DNA of 50,259 nucleotides from an uncultured Clostridia bacterium (GTDB taxonomy: Bacteria; Bacillota; Clostridia; Christensenellales; Borkfalkiaceae), in contig CALVHO010000017.1 of NCBI GenBank assembly GCA_944328445.1, positions 1 to 50,259 of the forward strand, written 5' to 3'. The position numbers were made by a program, and so were the translations under genes. A model generated the notes under the pieces. That model had not been told where the DNA came from, searched no databases, and saw nothing but the letters and a program-made list of their open reading frames with translations. Below, piece by piece: positions 1-7,315 of the stretch; positions within the stretch are counted from its first letter, which is position 1, and each line of letters begins with the position of its first letter.

Positions 1-76
1 ACTTCGTGCACGAATAGCTTGCGGCTGCGCCGCAAGCAACTCGGTCTTCTTGACGGCGCGCCAAAAGCCCCCACGG
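1..76. repeat. Partial copy of the 124-bp tandem repeat unit
   Basis: Positions 1-76 are identical to 5850-5925, inside the first unit of the array at 5814-6250. The stretch holds the same small palindromes (a GCAC-TTC-GTGC hairpin, and a GCTTGCGG...CCGCAAGC hairpin) and an 8-bp GGCGCGCC palindrome. The window therefore starts within, or at the edge of, a second array of the same family; how many units lie to the left cannot be seen. Confidence 0.85.
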
Positions 77-106
77 ATATTTATCCGTGGGGGCTTTTGG
101 CGCGCC
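55..106 (-). terminator. Long perfect hairpin next to the tRNA-Arg 3' fragment
   Basis: A near-perfect palindrome: 61-79 pairs with 82-100 around a 2-nt loop, and the flanking GGCGCGCC at 55-62 and 99-106 extends the stem. It directly follows the CCA end of the partial tRNA-Arg at 98-142 when read on the minus strand. The intact tRNA has its own hairpin in the same relative position (6284-6321), so this is best read as the terminator of a former tRNA-Arg copy. There is no long U tract. Confidence 0.5.
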
Positions 107-142
107 CTAAGGAGCTCGAATCCCTAACCTTTGGTTCCGTAG
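98..142 (-). pseudogene. 3' fragment of tRNA-Arg(ACG), candidate attachment-site repeat
   Basis: These 45 bp are identical to 6321-6365, the 3' part of the intact tRNA-Arg from the anticodon loop through the T arm and acceptor strand to the encoded CCA. The D arm and 5' acceptor strand are missing: upstream of the anticodon the sequence diverges (142 onward). This is the usual form of an attachment site left by an element that integrates into a tRNA gene by site-specific recombination in the anticodon loop. The orientation is the same as the intact tRNA, so the two make a direct repeat about 6.2 kb apart. Confidence 0.8.
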
Positions 143-457
143 CGATGCTTTTGGAATGATTTTTACCGCTTTTAATCGTTTCTTTTTGATAGATAAAACT
201 CACTAACAACAGGCAAAAAAGTGCGATTAGAACGCCTTTTTGCCCGTTTTTTTACTTTTTTATGATTTTGCTCGGTTAAAGATAAACAAAAATAAAAAGC
301 GAAACACAAAAATGAAAAGCACGAATTTCTGCACGTTTGTTAGAAATTCGATTAGAACAAAAGAGGTTCATTTGTCAGATATTGATTGATAGTATATACG
401 TTACCTACCCCCCCCCACGCAGCATAGCGCAGAAGGGTTAAATTTCAAAGCAAGGTA
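143..457. other. AT-rich intergenic region
   Basis: No convincing gene. This stretch is much richer in A and T than the rest of the window, with repeated GATTAGAA-like and TTTTTGCC-like words and a run of nine C at about 406-415. Its composition resembles 5515-5773 at the other end of the same segment, which also carries GGTTAGAA words. The shared composition, unlike the GC-rich surroundings, fits a transferred segment. Confidence 0.5.
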
Positions 458-486
458 TTGACAGATCAGCGTATTTTTTGTATAAT
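458..486 (+). promoter_or_regulatory. Consensus sigma-A promoter of the TetR gene
   Basis: TTGACA at 458-463 and TATAAT at 481-486 with a 17-bp spacer: a perfect match to the vegetative promoter consensus. Transcription should start near 493, giving a leader of about 35 nt before the start codon at 527. Confidence 0.85.
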
Positions 487-526
487 GGAATAGGTAAAGG
501 TACTAATTGCTTTATTGAGAGGAAAA

Positions 527-1096
527 ATGAGACCGAGATTAGAAGATTTACGGATCAAAATGCTGGAAAAATGTTTCGACTGTTTTTGCAAAAACGGTTT
601 GGAGAACACGTCTACAAAAAAACTTGCGGAGGCGTGCGGAATGACGGACGGCAATATCTTCCACTATTTCGCTTCAAAGGATGAGATCATCATCAAGTCC
701 ACAGCCCATTGCATGGCGAAGGTCGAGGACGATTTTATGGCGCAAGCGCCCAAAGACATGGCGGACATCGAGCGGTTTTTGGAGGAAGTCCCGTATTGGA
801 CGGCGAAAAAACACGGCAAGAAATACCGCTTTATGTATCAGGTTTACGCCAGCCCGAAATATCGGGAATACGGCAAAGAATTTTTTGCGGGCGTTACAAA
901 GCGCTACACGGAATACGCAAAGAGTTTAGAGCCGACGCTCGGTATCCCGTGGCAGACCTTGCAGCCGCTGATCTATATGTTTGTACGCGCGTGCGTGCAT
1001 TACGCGCTGTTCGAGGACGAGGATTATCTGAAACCGCAGATTGCGCTGATCGGAGAAATGCTGCCTTTGATCACGGAAAAGTATGCGGTAAAATAA
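527..1096 (+). CDS. TetR/AcrR family transcriptional regulator
   Basis: A 189-residue protein of normal length for a TetR repressor. The N-terminal 50 residues form the TetR DNA-binding domain: a helix with CFDCFCKNGLENTS, then the helix-turn-helix TKKLAEACGMTDGNIFHYF followed by SKDEI, the family hallmark. The rest is an all-helical ligand-binding and dimerisation domain with no recognisable ligand signature. An in-frame TTG lies at 515, but ATG 527 is chosen because the AGAGGA ribosome site (518-523) sits just before it. The gene has its own consensus promoter. Overlapping palindromes at 1111-1153 and a surface-protein gene on the same strand follow, so it may control that gene or itself (inference). 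The family is certain; the ligand is unknown. Confidence 0.93.
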   Translation: MRPRLEDLRIKMLEKCFDCFCKNGLENTSTKKLAEACGMTDGNIFHYFASKDEIIIKSTAHCMAKVEDDFMAQAPKDMADIERFLEEVPYWTAKKHGKKYRFMYQVYASPKYREYGKEFFAGVTKRYTEYAKSLEPTLGIPWQTLQPLIYMFVRACVHYALFEDEDYLKPQIALIGEMLPLITEKYAVK

Positions 1097-1110
1097 GCTG
1101 TTAAGTGAAT

Positions 1111-1153
1111 AGAGAAAAGGGCGCGCCCTTTTCTCTTCCGAATCGGAAGAGAA
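1111..1153 (+). promoter_or_regulatory. Two overlapping palindromes between the TetR gene and the surface-protein gene
   Basis: 1111-1136 is a perfect 26-bp palindrome centred on GGGCGCGCCC. 1131-1153 is a second palindrome (11-bp arms, one central base) that shares the TTCTCT segment with the first. In RNA the two hairpins would be mutually exclusive. As DNA, either could be a dimeric regulator site. It lies about 15 bp after the TetR stop codon and 93 bp before the next start codon. Terminator, attenuator and TetR operator are all possible. Confidence 0.5.
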
Positions 1154-1245
1154 AACTGAACTTATCGGAATTTGATAAAAAGTAATACGATGCGAACGCG
1201 CTTTGTTGCAAGAGATCGACGCAATGCGCGAGAAAGGAGGAACTC

Positions 1246-4200
1246 ATGACGAATACGATGAAAAGGTTGGCGGTTTTGCTCATCGGAACGCTGTTTGTAT
1301 TATGCGTTGCGATTGTGCTGGCGGTAAGTTTGCCCGTTTCTACCGCTTTTGCGGCAGAGGGGGAACCCGAAGCGACCGTTCACGACCACACCGACGGAAC
1401 GTGGACGGCGGTATCGGGCAATCTGAATTACAGCCCTTTTTCGGGAGGCGGCAAATACTATCTGAGCGGCAACACGACGATAACCGTGAATTCTGCAACC
1501 TTTGAGTTGAGTAAAGGAGAAGTGGAATTGTGTCTTAACGGGTATTCGCTGAGTTTTGTTCCCGCTTCGACGGTTGAAGTTTTTTCGGTGGCGATCAATG
1601 CCGCTCTGACGATTTGCAGCTGCCGCGAAAGCGCGGAAAACGGTTACGGTAGATTTTCGACAACCGAAGCGCAGGCAATCGAGATTTACAGCAAGCAGAC
1701 TCTCACTTTATCCGAAGCGACGTTGGAAGCTAAAATAATTATGAGTCACAACCAATCTGCCGACGGCACGCGGTTGGTCGTCGAGAGCGGCAGAATCTGT
1801 GCGGGTTCGGAGTCTCAGACCTCACTCGGGTCCCTTCACGAAATCGTCGTTTCCGGCGGAGAACTCAATGCAGTCATTGAGCATGTCGATTTTTTTAATA
1901 TGACGGGCGGCACGATTTCGAACAACGGCACCGCGCAATACGGCGTATCCTTGGAAGATGGCGAGAAATTTACCATGTCGGGCGGAAAGATCGATACTTC
2001 AGGATACTTGTGGAGCAGCTTACAGATATCCGGCGGAACTTTTGAAATGACGGGCGGCGAGATCCGCGGAACCAATGCTACCAGCAGCGGCGGCGTAACT
2101 ATATCCAGCGGAACTTTCAATATGTCGGGCGGCAAGATCTGCGGGAATAATGCGGCCCTGGGCGGCGGCGTATATGTAACCGGCGGAACTTTCAATATGT
2201 CGGGCGGCGAGATCTGCGAGAATACCGCAAGCGAAGGCGGCGGCGTGTATGTGTACAACGGCTCGTTTACGATGAACGGCGGCACGATATCCGGCAACAC
2301 ATCGGGGGATAGCGGCGGCGGCGTGTATGTGTACAACGGCTCGTTTACGATGAACGGCGGCACAATATCGCATAACACGGTGCCGAGTAGCGGCGGCGGC
2401 GTATATACGACCGGCGAATTTACGATGACGGGCGGCACGATAACAGATAATACGGCGACGTCAAACGGCGGCAACGTATATGTGAGCGGCGGCGCGTTTA
2501 CGATGAACGGCGGCTATTTCGGCGGCAATCGCGGCGGCATTTACTCTTATAACGGCACGATTTCCGTTTCGGGCGGCTATTTTGCGGAAGAACCCGATGA
2601 GGCGTATCTCGCCGGAAATCATGGCGCGTACGATATATCGGCATTCGGGACGACTCTCGACGTAAATTATAATGAGAACTTCCCCTTTGCGGTCTATACA
2701 AACGGTACGCAGATCACGGCAACCGTAACCAAAGTATTGTACGACGGCGAGCCCGTCGAGGAAGACGATTTCAAATTGACCGGAGCCGGAGACATTACGT
2801 TCAACTATATGTATAAACAGGCCGACGGCGCGTACACGAAAGGACTGCCCGCCGAAATAGGAACGTATACGATATTTGCGTACGCTTTGGACAGCGCCGA
2901 GAAAATCTATTACAACACAGAATTCTCTTTCAAGATATTCAAGTATTGCGCGTCGGTCACTTTCGACGGACAAACGAAGGATTACGAAAATATAGTCGAA
3001 GCCTTTCAAACCGTTTCGGATCTTGAAACGACCGCAGAAAACAGAGCATTGATAAAATTGACAGACAGTCAGAAGATCGCGTCTACGGCTATATTCAATA
3101 CAGGTTTCGCAACGCTCGATCTCAACGGCTATATGCTGAAATTGACGGGCACAGGCCCCGTAATCAACAACATGCGCGCAGATCTGATCCTCACCGACAG
3201 CAACGGCGCGGACGCAAAGCATCTCTACTACGTTGCGGAAGGCGGACTTTGGGTATTCTACGAAGGCACCCTTCCCGCAAACGCTCCCGAAAATGCCGAA
3301 CAGGGTACCGTTAAGGGCGGAGTGATTACGGGCGGAAACGAGTCTAAGGGCGTCGGCGTGTATGTGGACGGCGGTACGTTTACGATGAACGGCGGCACGA
3401 TAGCGGGCAACGCGTCGAAATACGCCGGAGGCGGCATATATGTAAATTACGGCTCGTTTACGATGAACGGCGGCACGATATCCGGCAACACATCGGGGGA
3501 TAGCGGAGGCGGCATATATGTAAATTACGGCTCGTTTACGATGAACGGCGGCACAATATCGCATAACACGGTGCCGAGTAGCGGCGGCGGCGTGTATGTG
3601 CATGGAAACAGCACTTTCACGATGAAAAGCGGCACGATAACGGACAACACGGCGAGATACGGCGGCGGCGTAGCTATTGGCGGCGGCACGTTTACAATGG
3701 GAAGCGGCACGATATCCGGCAACACGGCGGTGTATAACAACGGCGGCGGCAACGGTGGCGGCGTGTATTTATATACAAACACTAAATTTACAATGAAAAA
3801 CGGCACGATATCAGGCAATGCCGCAACAAGCAACGGCGGCGGCGTGGCATCAGAAACCAGTGCAATTACGATAGAAAACAGCACGATAACGAATAATACG
3901 GCGACGCACGGCGGCGGCATGAATGTAAGCGGCACGTTTTCAATGGAAAGCAGCACGATAGCGGGTAATACGGCGTATTCCAACGGCGGCGGCGTGTATG
4001 TGCATGGAAACAGCACTTTCACGATGAAAAGCGGCACGATTTCGGACAACACGGCAGCGGCGGGCGGCGGCGTGTATACGTACGGTTCGTTTACGATGGA
4101 AAACGGCACGATTTCGCACAACACGACGTCACACGGCGGCGGCGTGTATACGTACGGTTCGTTTACGATGGAAAACGGTACGATTTCGCACAACACGGCG

Positions 4201-5388
4201 AATCAATATGGTGGCGGCGTGTATGTAAGAGGCACGTTTACGATGAAAAACGGTACGATTTCGGACAACACGACAACGTATGACGGCAGCGTGTATGTAT
4301 CGACGAATTGCTCGTTCAGAATGGAAGGCGGCACAATATCCGGCAACACTGTGCAAAACGGCGGCGGCGTGTGTGCATACAACGGCACGTTTACGATGAC
4401 AGGCGGCACGATAACGAACAACACGGCGACGAAAACCGGCAGCGGCGTGTGTGTTATGAGCACCAACGCCAATTTATACGGCGCGGTTACGATAAGCGGC
4501 GGCACGATAGCGGATAATACGGCGGCGGAAAACGGCAGCGGCGTCTATGTAGATTACGACAGCTTGTTTACGATAAACGGCGGCTATCTCGGCGGCGAGA
4601 TTAAAAACGACGGCACGGTTTCGATTTTCGGCGGCTATTTTTCGGAAGAACCCGATGCGGCGTATCTCGGCGAAGGACTCGGGGCGTACGATATTTCCGA
4701 TTTCGGCACGGCTCTCGACGAAAATTACAGAGAGGGCTTTGCCTTTGCGGTCTACAAGAACGACACGGCTCAGATTACGGCGAGCGCGAATAACAATATC
4801 GTTTACGACGGCTCTCCCGTTGCGGCGGGCACCGACTTTACGGTGACGGGCGCGGACGGCCTCGTTCTCGCTTATGCTTACAAGACGGACGGAAATTACG
4901 TTTCCGGTCTTCCCGCAAGTGCGGGGACTTACATCGTCAAGGTGGCGGCGCTCGGCGAAGACGGAACGTATAACGAGGCGGAATTCTCGCTGACGATAGC
5001 AAAGGCTGCCCCCGCGTATACCGCGCCTACCGATCTTACGGTGGTCGTGGAAGGCACTCTTGCGGACGTTACGCTCCCCGAAGGCTGGTCGTGGAAGGAC
5101 GGCAGCGTGCAACTCACCGAAACGGGAGAATATAAAGCAGTCGCAATCTATACGCCTGCCGACACGGCGAATTACAACCCCGTCGAGGTGGAACTGACGG
5201 TAACGGTTTACGAGGAAACGGCGGCTCCCGAAACGCCTGAAGGGCTTTCGGGCGGGGCGGTCGCGGGCATCGTGATCGGTTGCGTCGTCGGTGCGCTGAT
5301 CATCGCATACGGCGTATGTGCGTTGCTTTACAGGAAGAAACTGATCAGCGGCGCGTTCTTCGCAAAGATTTATCCGTTTGTAAAATGA
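1246..5388 (+). CDS. Large repetitive beta-helix surface protein with C-terminal membrane anchor
   Basis: A 1380-residue protein likely displayed on the cell surface. ATG 1246 is preceded by a strong AAAGGAGG site (1233-1240). Residues 1-37 are a Sec signal peptide ending in STAFAA. Two long blocks of short repeats (about residues 205-450 and 690-1120) follow the pattern GGTISGNT...GGGVYV...FTMNGG, the glycine- and threonine-rich ladder of right-handed parallel beta-helices as in polymorphic outer-membrane and adhesin-like proteins. Each block is followed by a YDG..P...GTY domain of the MBG (bacterial Ig-like) type. The C-terminus has one transmembrane helix (AGIVIGCVVGALIIAYGVCALL) and a basic tail. 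There is no LPXTG. Binding partner unknown; adhesion is an inference. The nearly identical DNA repeats make length variation likely. Confidence 0.88.
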   Translation: MTNTMKRLAVLLIGTLFVLCVAIVLAVSLPVSTAFAAEGEPEATVHDHTDGTWTAVSGNLNYSPFSGGGKYYLSGNTTITVNSATFELSKGEVELCLNGYSLSFVPASTVEVFSVAINAALTICSCRESAENGYGRFSTTEAQAIEIYSKQTLTLSEATLEAKIIMSHNQSADGTRLVVESGRICAGSESQTSLGSLHEIVVSGGELNAVIEHVDFFNMTGGTISNNGTAQYGVSLEDGEKFTMSGGKIDTSGYLWSSLQISGGTFEMTGGEIRGTNATSSGGVTISSGTFNMSGGKICGNNAALGGGVYVTGGTFNMSGGEICENTASEGGGVYVYNGSFTMNGGTISGNTSGDSGGGVYVYNGSFTMNGGTISHNTVPSSGGGVYTTGEFTMTGGTITDNTATSNGGNVYVSGGAFTMNGGYFGGNRGGIYSYNGTISVSGGYFAEEPDEAYLAGNHGAYDISAFGTTLDVNYNENFPFAVYTNGTQITATVTKVLYDGEPVEEDDFKLTGAGDITFNYMYKQADGAYTKGLPAEIGTYTIFAYALDSAEKIYYNTEFSFKIFKYCASVTFDGQTKDYENIVEAFQTVSDLETTAENRALIKLTDSQKIASTAIFNTGFATLDLNGYMLKLTGTGPVINNMRADLILTDSNGADAKHLYYVAEGGLWVFYEGTLPANAPENAEQGTVKGGVITGGNESKGVGVYVDGGTFTMNGGTIAGNASKYAGGGIYVNYGSFTMNGGTISGNTSGDSGGGIYVNYGSFTMNGGTISHNTVPSSGGGVYVHGNSTFTMKSGTITDNTARYGGGVAIGGGTFTMGSGTISGNTAVYNNGGGNGGGVYLYTNTKFTMKNGTISGNAATSNGGGVASETSAITIENSTITNNTATHGGGMNVSGTFSMESSTIAGNTAYSNGGGVYVHGNSTFTMKSGTISDNTAAAGGGVYTYGSFTMENGTISHNTTSHGGGVYTYGSFTMENGTISHNTANQYGGGVYVRGTFTMKNGTISDNTTTYDGSVYVSTNCSFRMEGGTISGNTVQNGGGVCAYNGTFTMTGGTITNNTATKTGSGVCVMSTNANLYGAVTISGGTIADNTAAENGSGVYVDYDSLFTINGGYLGGEIKNDGTVSIFGGYFSEEPDAAYLGEGLGAYDISDFGTALDENYREGFAFAVYKNDTAQITASANNNIVYDGSPVAAGTDFTVTGADGLVLAYAYKTDGNYVSGLPASAGTYIVKVAALGEDGTYNEAEFSLTIAKAAPAYTAPTDLTVVVEGTLADVTLPEGWSWKDGSVQLTETGEYKAVAIYTPADTANYNPVEVELTVTVYEETAAPETPEGLSGGAVAGIVIGCVVGALIIAYGVCALLYRKKLISGAFFAKIYPFVK

Positions 5389-5477
5389 ATACGAAGAACG
5401 ATTTGACAAAAACCTTGAAAAAGGATAACCATCTCTTTATCGAGCGCAAGATACTGTTCGTGAAGTAAAGATTTGCG

Positions 5478-5514
5478 AATAAACATCCACCCGCTATGCG
5501 GGTGGATGTTTATT
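5478..5514 (+). terminator. Symmetric terminator hairpin after the surface-protein gene
   Basis: A 17-bp perfect stem (5478-5494 with 5498-5514) around a 3-nt loop. The A-rich and T-rich outer arms allow it to end transcription from either side. It lies 90 bp after the stop codon. Confidence 0.75.
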
Positions 5515-5773
5515 AAACTCAAAAATCGGGAACAATAATTAAAAAACAGGAAAGATAAAGAACAACGATTAAAAACAAGTTTAAGCGTCAATTCTGCACG
5601 AGTTTTTAGAAAAAGGTTAGAAAAAAGGTTAGAAATAAGCAGTTTTTAGAGTTTTTAATCTAAAAAAGCATCGCCGGGGAACTTATAATTTTTTCTAACC
5701 CAATTTGCTGATTTGGGTTAGAAAAGGTTAGAAGAACGTGTGGGGTTGAATAAAAAAAGGCAAAAAACATAGA
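5515..5773. other. AT-rich intergenic region with GGTTAGAA repeats
   Basis: No supported gene. Several copies of the word GGTTAGAA or its variants occur at about 5610-5740, including an inverted pair (TTCTAACCCAA...TTGGGTTAGAA) near 5693-5726. Composition is like 143-457. Confidence 0.4.
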
Positions 5774-5809
5774 AAAAACGGTCAAAATCGACTGATTTTA
5801 ACCGTTTTT
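5774..5809 (-). terminator. Hairpin followed by a tRNA-end sequence
   Basis: A 16-bp stem with one mismatch (5774-5789 with 5794-5809). It abuts the GGCGCGCCCTAAGGAG that matches the last bases of tRNA-Arg. Read on the minus strand, the order is tRNA 3' end, then hairpin, then a T run: the same arrangement as at 55-142 and 6284-6397. Confidence 0.55.
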
Positions 5810-5813
5810 GGCG

Positions 5814-6250
5814 CGCCCTAAGGAGGCTTGCTCCCTGCGGGAGCAAAGCACTTCGTGCACGAATAGCTTGCGGCTGCGCCGCAAGCAACTCGGTCTTCTT
5901 GACGGCGCGCCAAAAGCCCCCACGGAAACCGAGCACGCGCCCTAAGGAGGCTTGCTCCCTGCGGGAGCAAAGCACTTCGTGCACGAATAGCTTGCGGCTG
6001 CGCCGCAAGCGACTCGGACTTCTTGACGGCGCGCCAAAAGCCCCCACGGAAACCGAACGCGCGCCCTAAGGAGGCTTGCTCCCTGCGGGAGCAAAGCACT
6101 TCGTGCACGAATAGCTTGCGGCTGCGCCGCAAGCGACTCGGTCTTCTTGACGGCGCGCCAAAAGCCCCCACAAAAACCGAACGCGCGCCCTAAGGAGGCT
6201 TGCTCCCTGCGGGAGCAAAGCACTTCGTGCACGAATAGCTTGCACCGAAG
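5814..6250. repeat. Array of about 3.5 tandem 124-bp repeats, each starting with the tRNA-Arg 3' end
   Basis: The block AGGAGGCTTGCTCCCTGCGG recurs at 5821, 5945, 6069 and 6193, exactly 124 bp apart. Units are nearly identical, and the fourth diverges after about 6245. Each unit holds CGCGCCCTAAGGAG, which equals the acceptor end of the adjacent tRNA-Arg, then several short palindromes (GCTCCCTGCGGGAGC; GCACTTCGTGC; GCTTGCGGCTGCGCCGCAAGC), then GGCGCGCCAAAAGCCCCCAC. Reading frames across the block encode only repeat-derived arginine- and alanine-rich strings and are not genes. Function unknown. Confidence 0.9.
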
Positions 6251-6283
6251 GCGCAAGCTATTCGTGCTCCGCGTGGGCGCAGA

Positions 6284-6321
6284 ACAAAACCGCCACAGAC
6301 AAACGTCTGTGGCGGTTTTGT
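6284..6321 (-). terminator. Terminator hairpin of the tRNA-Arg gene
   Basis: A perfect 17-bp stem (6284-6300 with 6305-6321) directly after the tRNA, overlapping the last base of its CCA. The stem contains ACAAAACCGCCACAGAC. It is the counterpart of the hairpin at 55-106. Confidence 0.65.
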
Positions 6322-6397
6322 GGCGCGCCCTAAGGAGCTCGAATCCCTAACCTTTGGTTCCGTAGACCAACGCTCTATCCAATTGAGCTAAGGGCGC
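6321..6397 (-). tRNA. tRNA-Arg (anticodon ACG), CCA encoded
   Basis: A full cloverleaf on the minus strand. Acceptor strands GCGCCCT and AGGGCGC pair over 7 bp. The D arm is TAGCTCAATTGGATAGA. The anticodon stem TTGGT/ACCAA closes the loop CTACGGA with anticodon ACG. The T arm is AGGGA-TTCGAGC-TCCTT. The discriminator is G, followed by genome-encoded CCA. ACG reads CGU, CGC and CGA after conversion of A34 to inosine. The 3' 45 bp are duplicated at 98-142. It has its own consensus promoter. Confidence 0.96.
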
Positions 6398-6453
6398 ATG
6401 TCCGCGCAAAACGGCCGCGCGAGCGCCGCGCCTGCCGTTCAGCGTACCCAAAC

Positions 6454-6482
6454 AGTATAACCGTATTTTTGAAATTTGTCAA
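6454..6482 (-). promoter_or_regulatory. Consensus promoter of tRNA-Arg
   Basis: On the minus strand TTGACA (6482-6477) and TATACT (6459-6454) are separated by 17 bp. They lie 57 bp upstream of the mature 5' end at 6397, so the primary transcript has a leader of roughly 50 nt. Confidence 0.85.
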
Positions 6483-6683
6483 TGGATTTTGCCCGCGGAA
6501 GAAAATTTTTCCGAAAATTCTGCGCCGCGGCGGCCCCTTTCCCCGCCCACCGCGCGGGCGGCCGAAAGGCGCGTCGCGCCGCCGCGTTTGTAAACAGATG
6601 TTTGCCTTTTTGTTGATAAATTTGGCTGACCTTTCCGCAAACAAGCCCGAAAAAGCGCGGTTCGGCACAATTTTTGTCGGTTT

Positions 6684-6814
6684 TGTGGATATGTGTGGAT
6701 AAATTGTGGATAAAAATCGGCAACTTCTTGGCACCCACGCTTGGCGCGCCGATCTTGTGCATAACGCTGTGGACAAACGCGCGGGTTGTCCACAAGGGGA
6801 CGGAGTCTTCCACA
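6684..6814. promoter_or_regulatory. Cluster of DnaA-box-like sites
   Basis: Three exact matches to TTATNCACA (complement TGTGNATAA): 6694-6702, 6705-6713 and 6756-6764. Three have one mismatch: 6684-6692, 6768-6776 and 6786-6794 (the last on the plus strand). One has two mismatches: 6806-6814. Seven sites in about 130 bp is far above chance for GC-rich DNA. No dnaA, dnaN or rpmH is in the window, so this may be a replication origin, or a DnaA-titration or DnaA-regulatory cluster. The rest of 6398-7048 shows no gene. Confidence 0.7.
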
Positions 6815-6967
6815 GCCGCCCGCATCCCCTGCCGTTCGCCCTTGTGGGGCGGGCGAACATGCGGGGCCGCGGGCCGCCCTTGCCCGCAAAAAGAGGCGGG
6901 CGCGTTCATGCACGGACCAAAAAATACCGCCGACCCGGTAGCAATTTCGCCAAGGGGTGCAAATAAT

Positions 6968-6996
6968 TTGTGTTTTTCCGCAAGACGTGGTATACT
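6968..6996 (+). promoter_or_regulatory. Promoter of the DUF1858 gene
   Basis: TTGTGT at 6968-6973 and TATACT at 6991-6996 with a 17-bp spacer, about 50 bp before the start codon at 7049. It points away from the tRNA promoter, with the DnaA-box cluster between them. Confidence 0.65.
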
Positions 6997-7048
6997 ATAT
7001 ATACGGACGCGCGAAAGCGCGGCCGATAAACGGACAAGGAGAACGACC

Positions 7049-7249
7049 ATGGCAAAGATCACGGCCGACACGCTGATCGCGGACTGCCTGAAACTCAACC
7101 CCGACTCTCCCGCCATTTTGCTCTCGTGCGGGATGCACTGCCTCGGCTGCGCGATGGCGCACGGCGAGACCATCGGCGAAGCCGTCAACGTGCACGGGCA
7201 GGACCTGGAAGACCTGCTCGCCAGGCTGAACGAAGGCATCGAAGACTGA
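7049..7249 (+). CDS. DUF1858 small redox-type protein
   Basis: A 66-residue protein. ATG 7049 has an AAGGAGAA ribosome site just upstream. It matches the DUF1858 family (also described as hybrid-cluster-associated disulfide redox protein): a short helical protein starting with an ITADT-type motif, then PDSPAILLSCGMHCLGC, in which the last two cysteines form CLGC (a thioredoxin-like CxxC). Family members often occur beside hybrid-cluster or iron-sulfur proteins and may bind a metal or act in thiol redox. No such partner is nearby here, and the next genes are a DUF1292-like protein and a Sir2 enzyme. A terminator follows at once. Role unknown. Confidence 0.85.
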   Translation: MAKITADTLIADCLKLNPDSPAILLSCGMHCLGCAMAHGETIGEAVNVHGQDLEDLLARLNEGIED

Positions 7250-7255
7250 CGAAGA

Positions 7256-7280
7256 GGGCGCGGCCGACCGCGCCCTTTTT
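7256..7280 (+). terminator. Intrinsic terminator after the DUF1858 gene
   Basis: An 8-bp GC stem, GGGCGCGG (7256-7263) with CCGCGCCC (7268-7275), a 4-nt loop and five T. It separates the DUF1858 gene from the next gene, 36 bp further on. Confidence 0.8.
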
Positions 7281-7315
7281 GCCGCCCTTTTGCGCGGCGC
7301 GACTGCGAGGTCATC

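Noticed and set aside
1836..4505. Minus-strand proline/valine-rich repeats opposite the surface protein
   Set aside because: Mirror image of the beta-helix repeats on the coding strand, which has a signal peptide, ribosome site and anchor.
5280..5468. Small plus-strand frame at the end of the surface-protein gene
   Set aside because: It mostly overlaps the gene in another frame and has no start signal of its own.
5814..6250. CRISPR array
   Set aside because: The 124-bp units are repeated whole; there are no short repeats separated by unique spacers and no cas genes.
5718..6350. Overlapping minus- and plus-strand frames of 67-117 codons across the repeat array
   Set aside because: They are translations of the 124-bp tandem repeat with repeated identical strings, and no ribosome site or family match.
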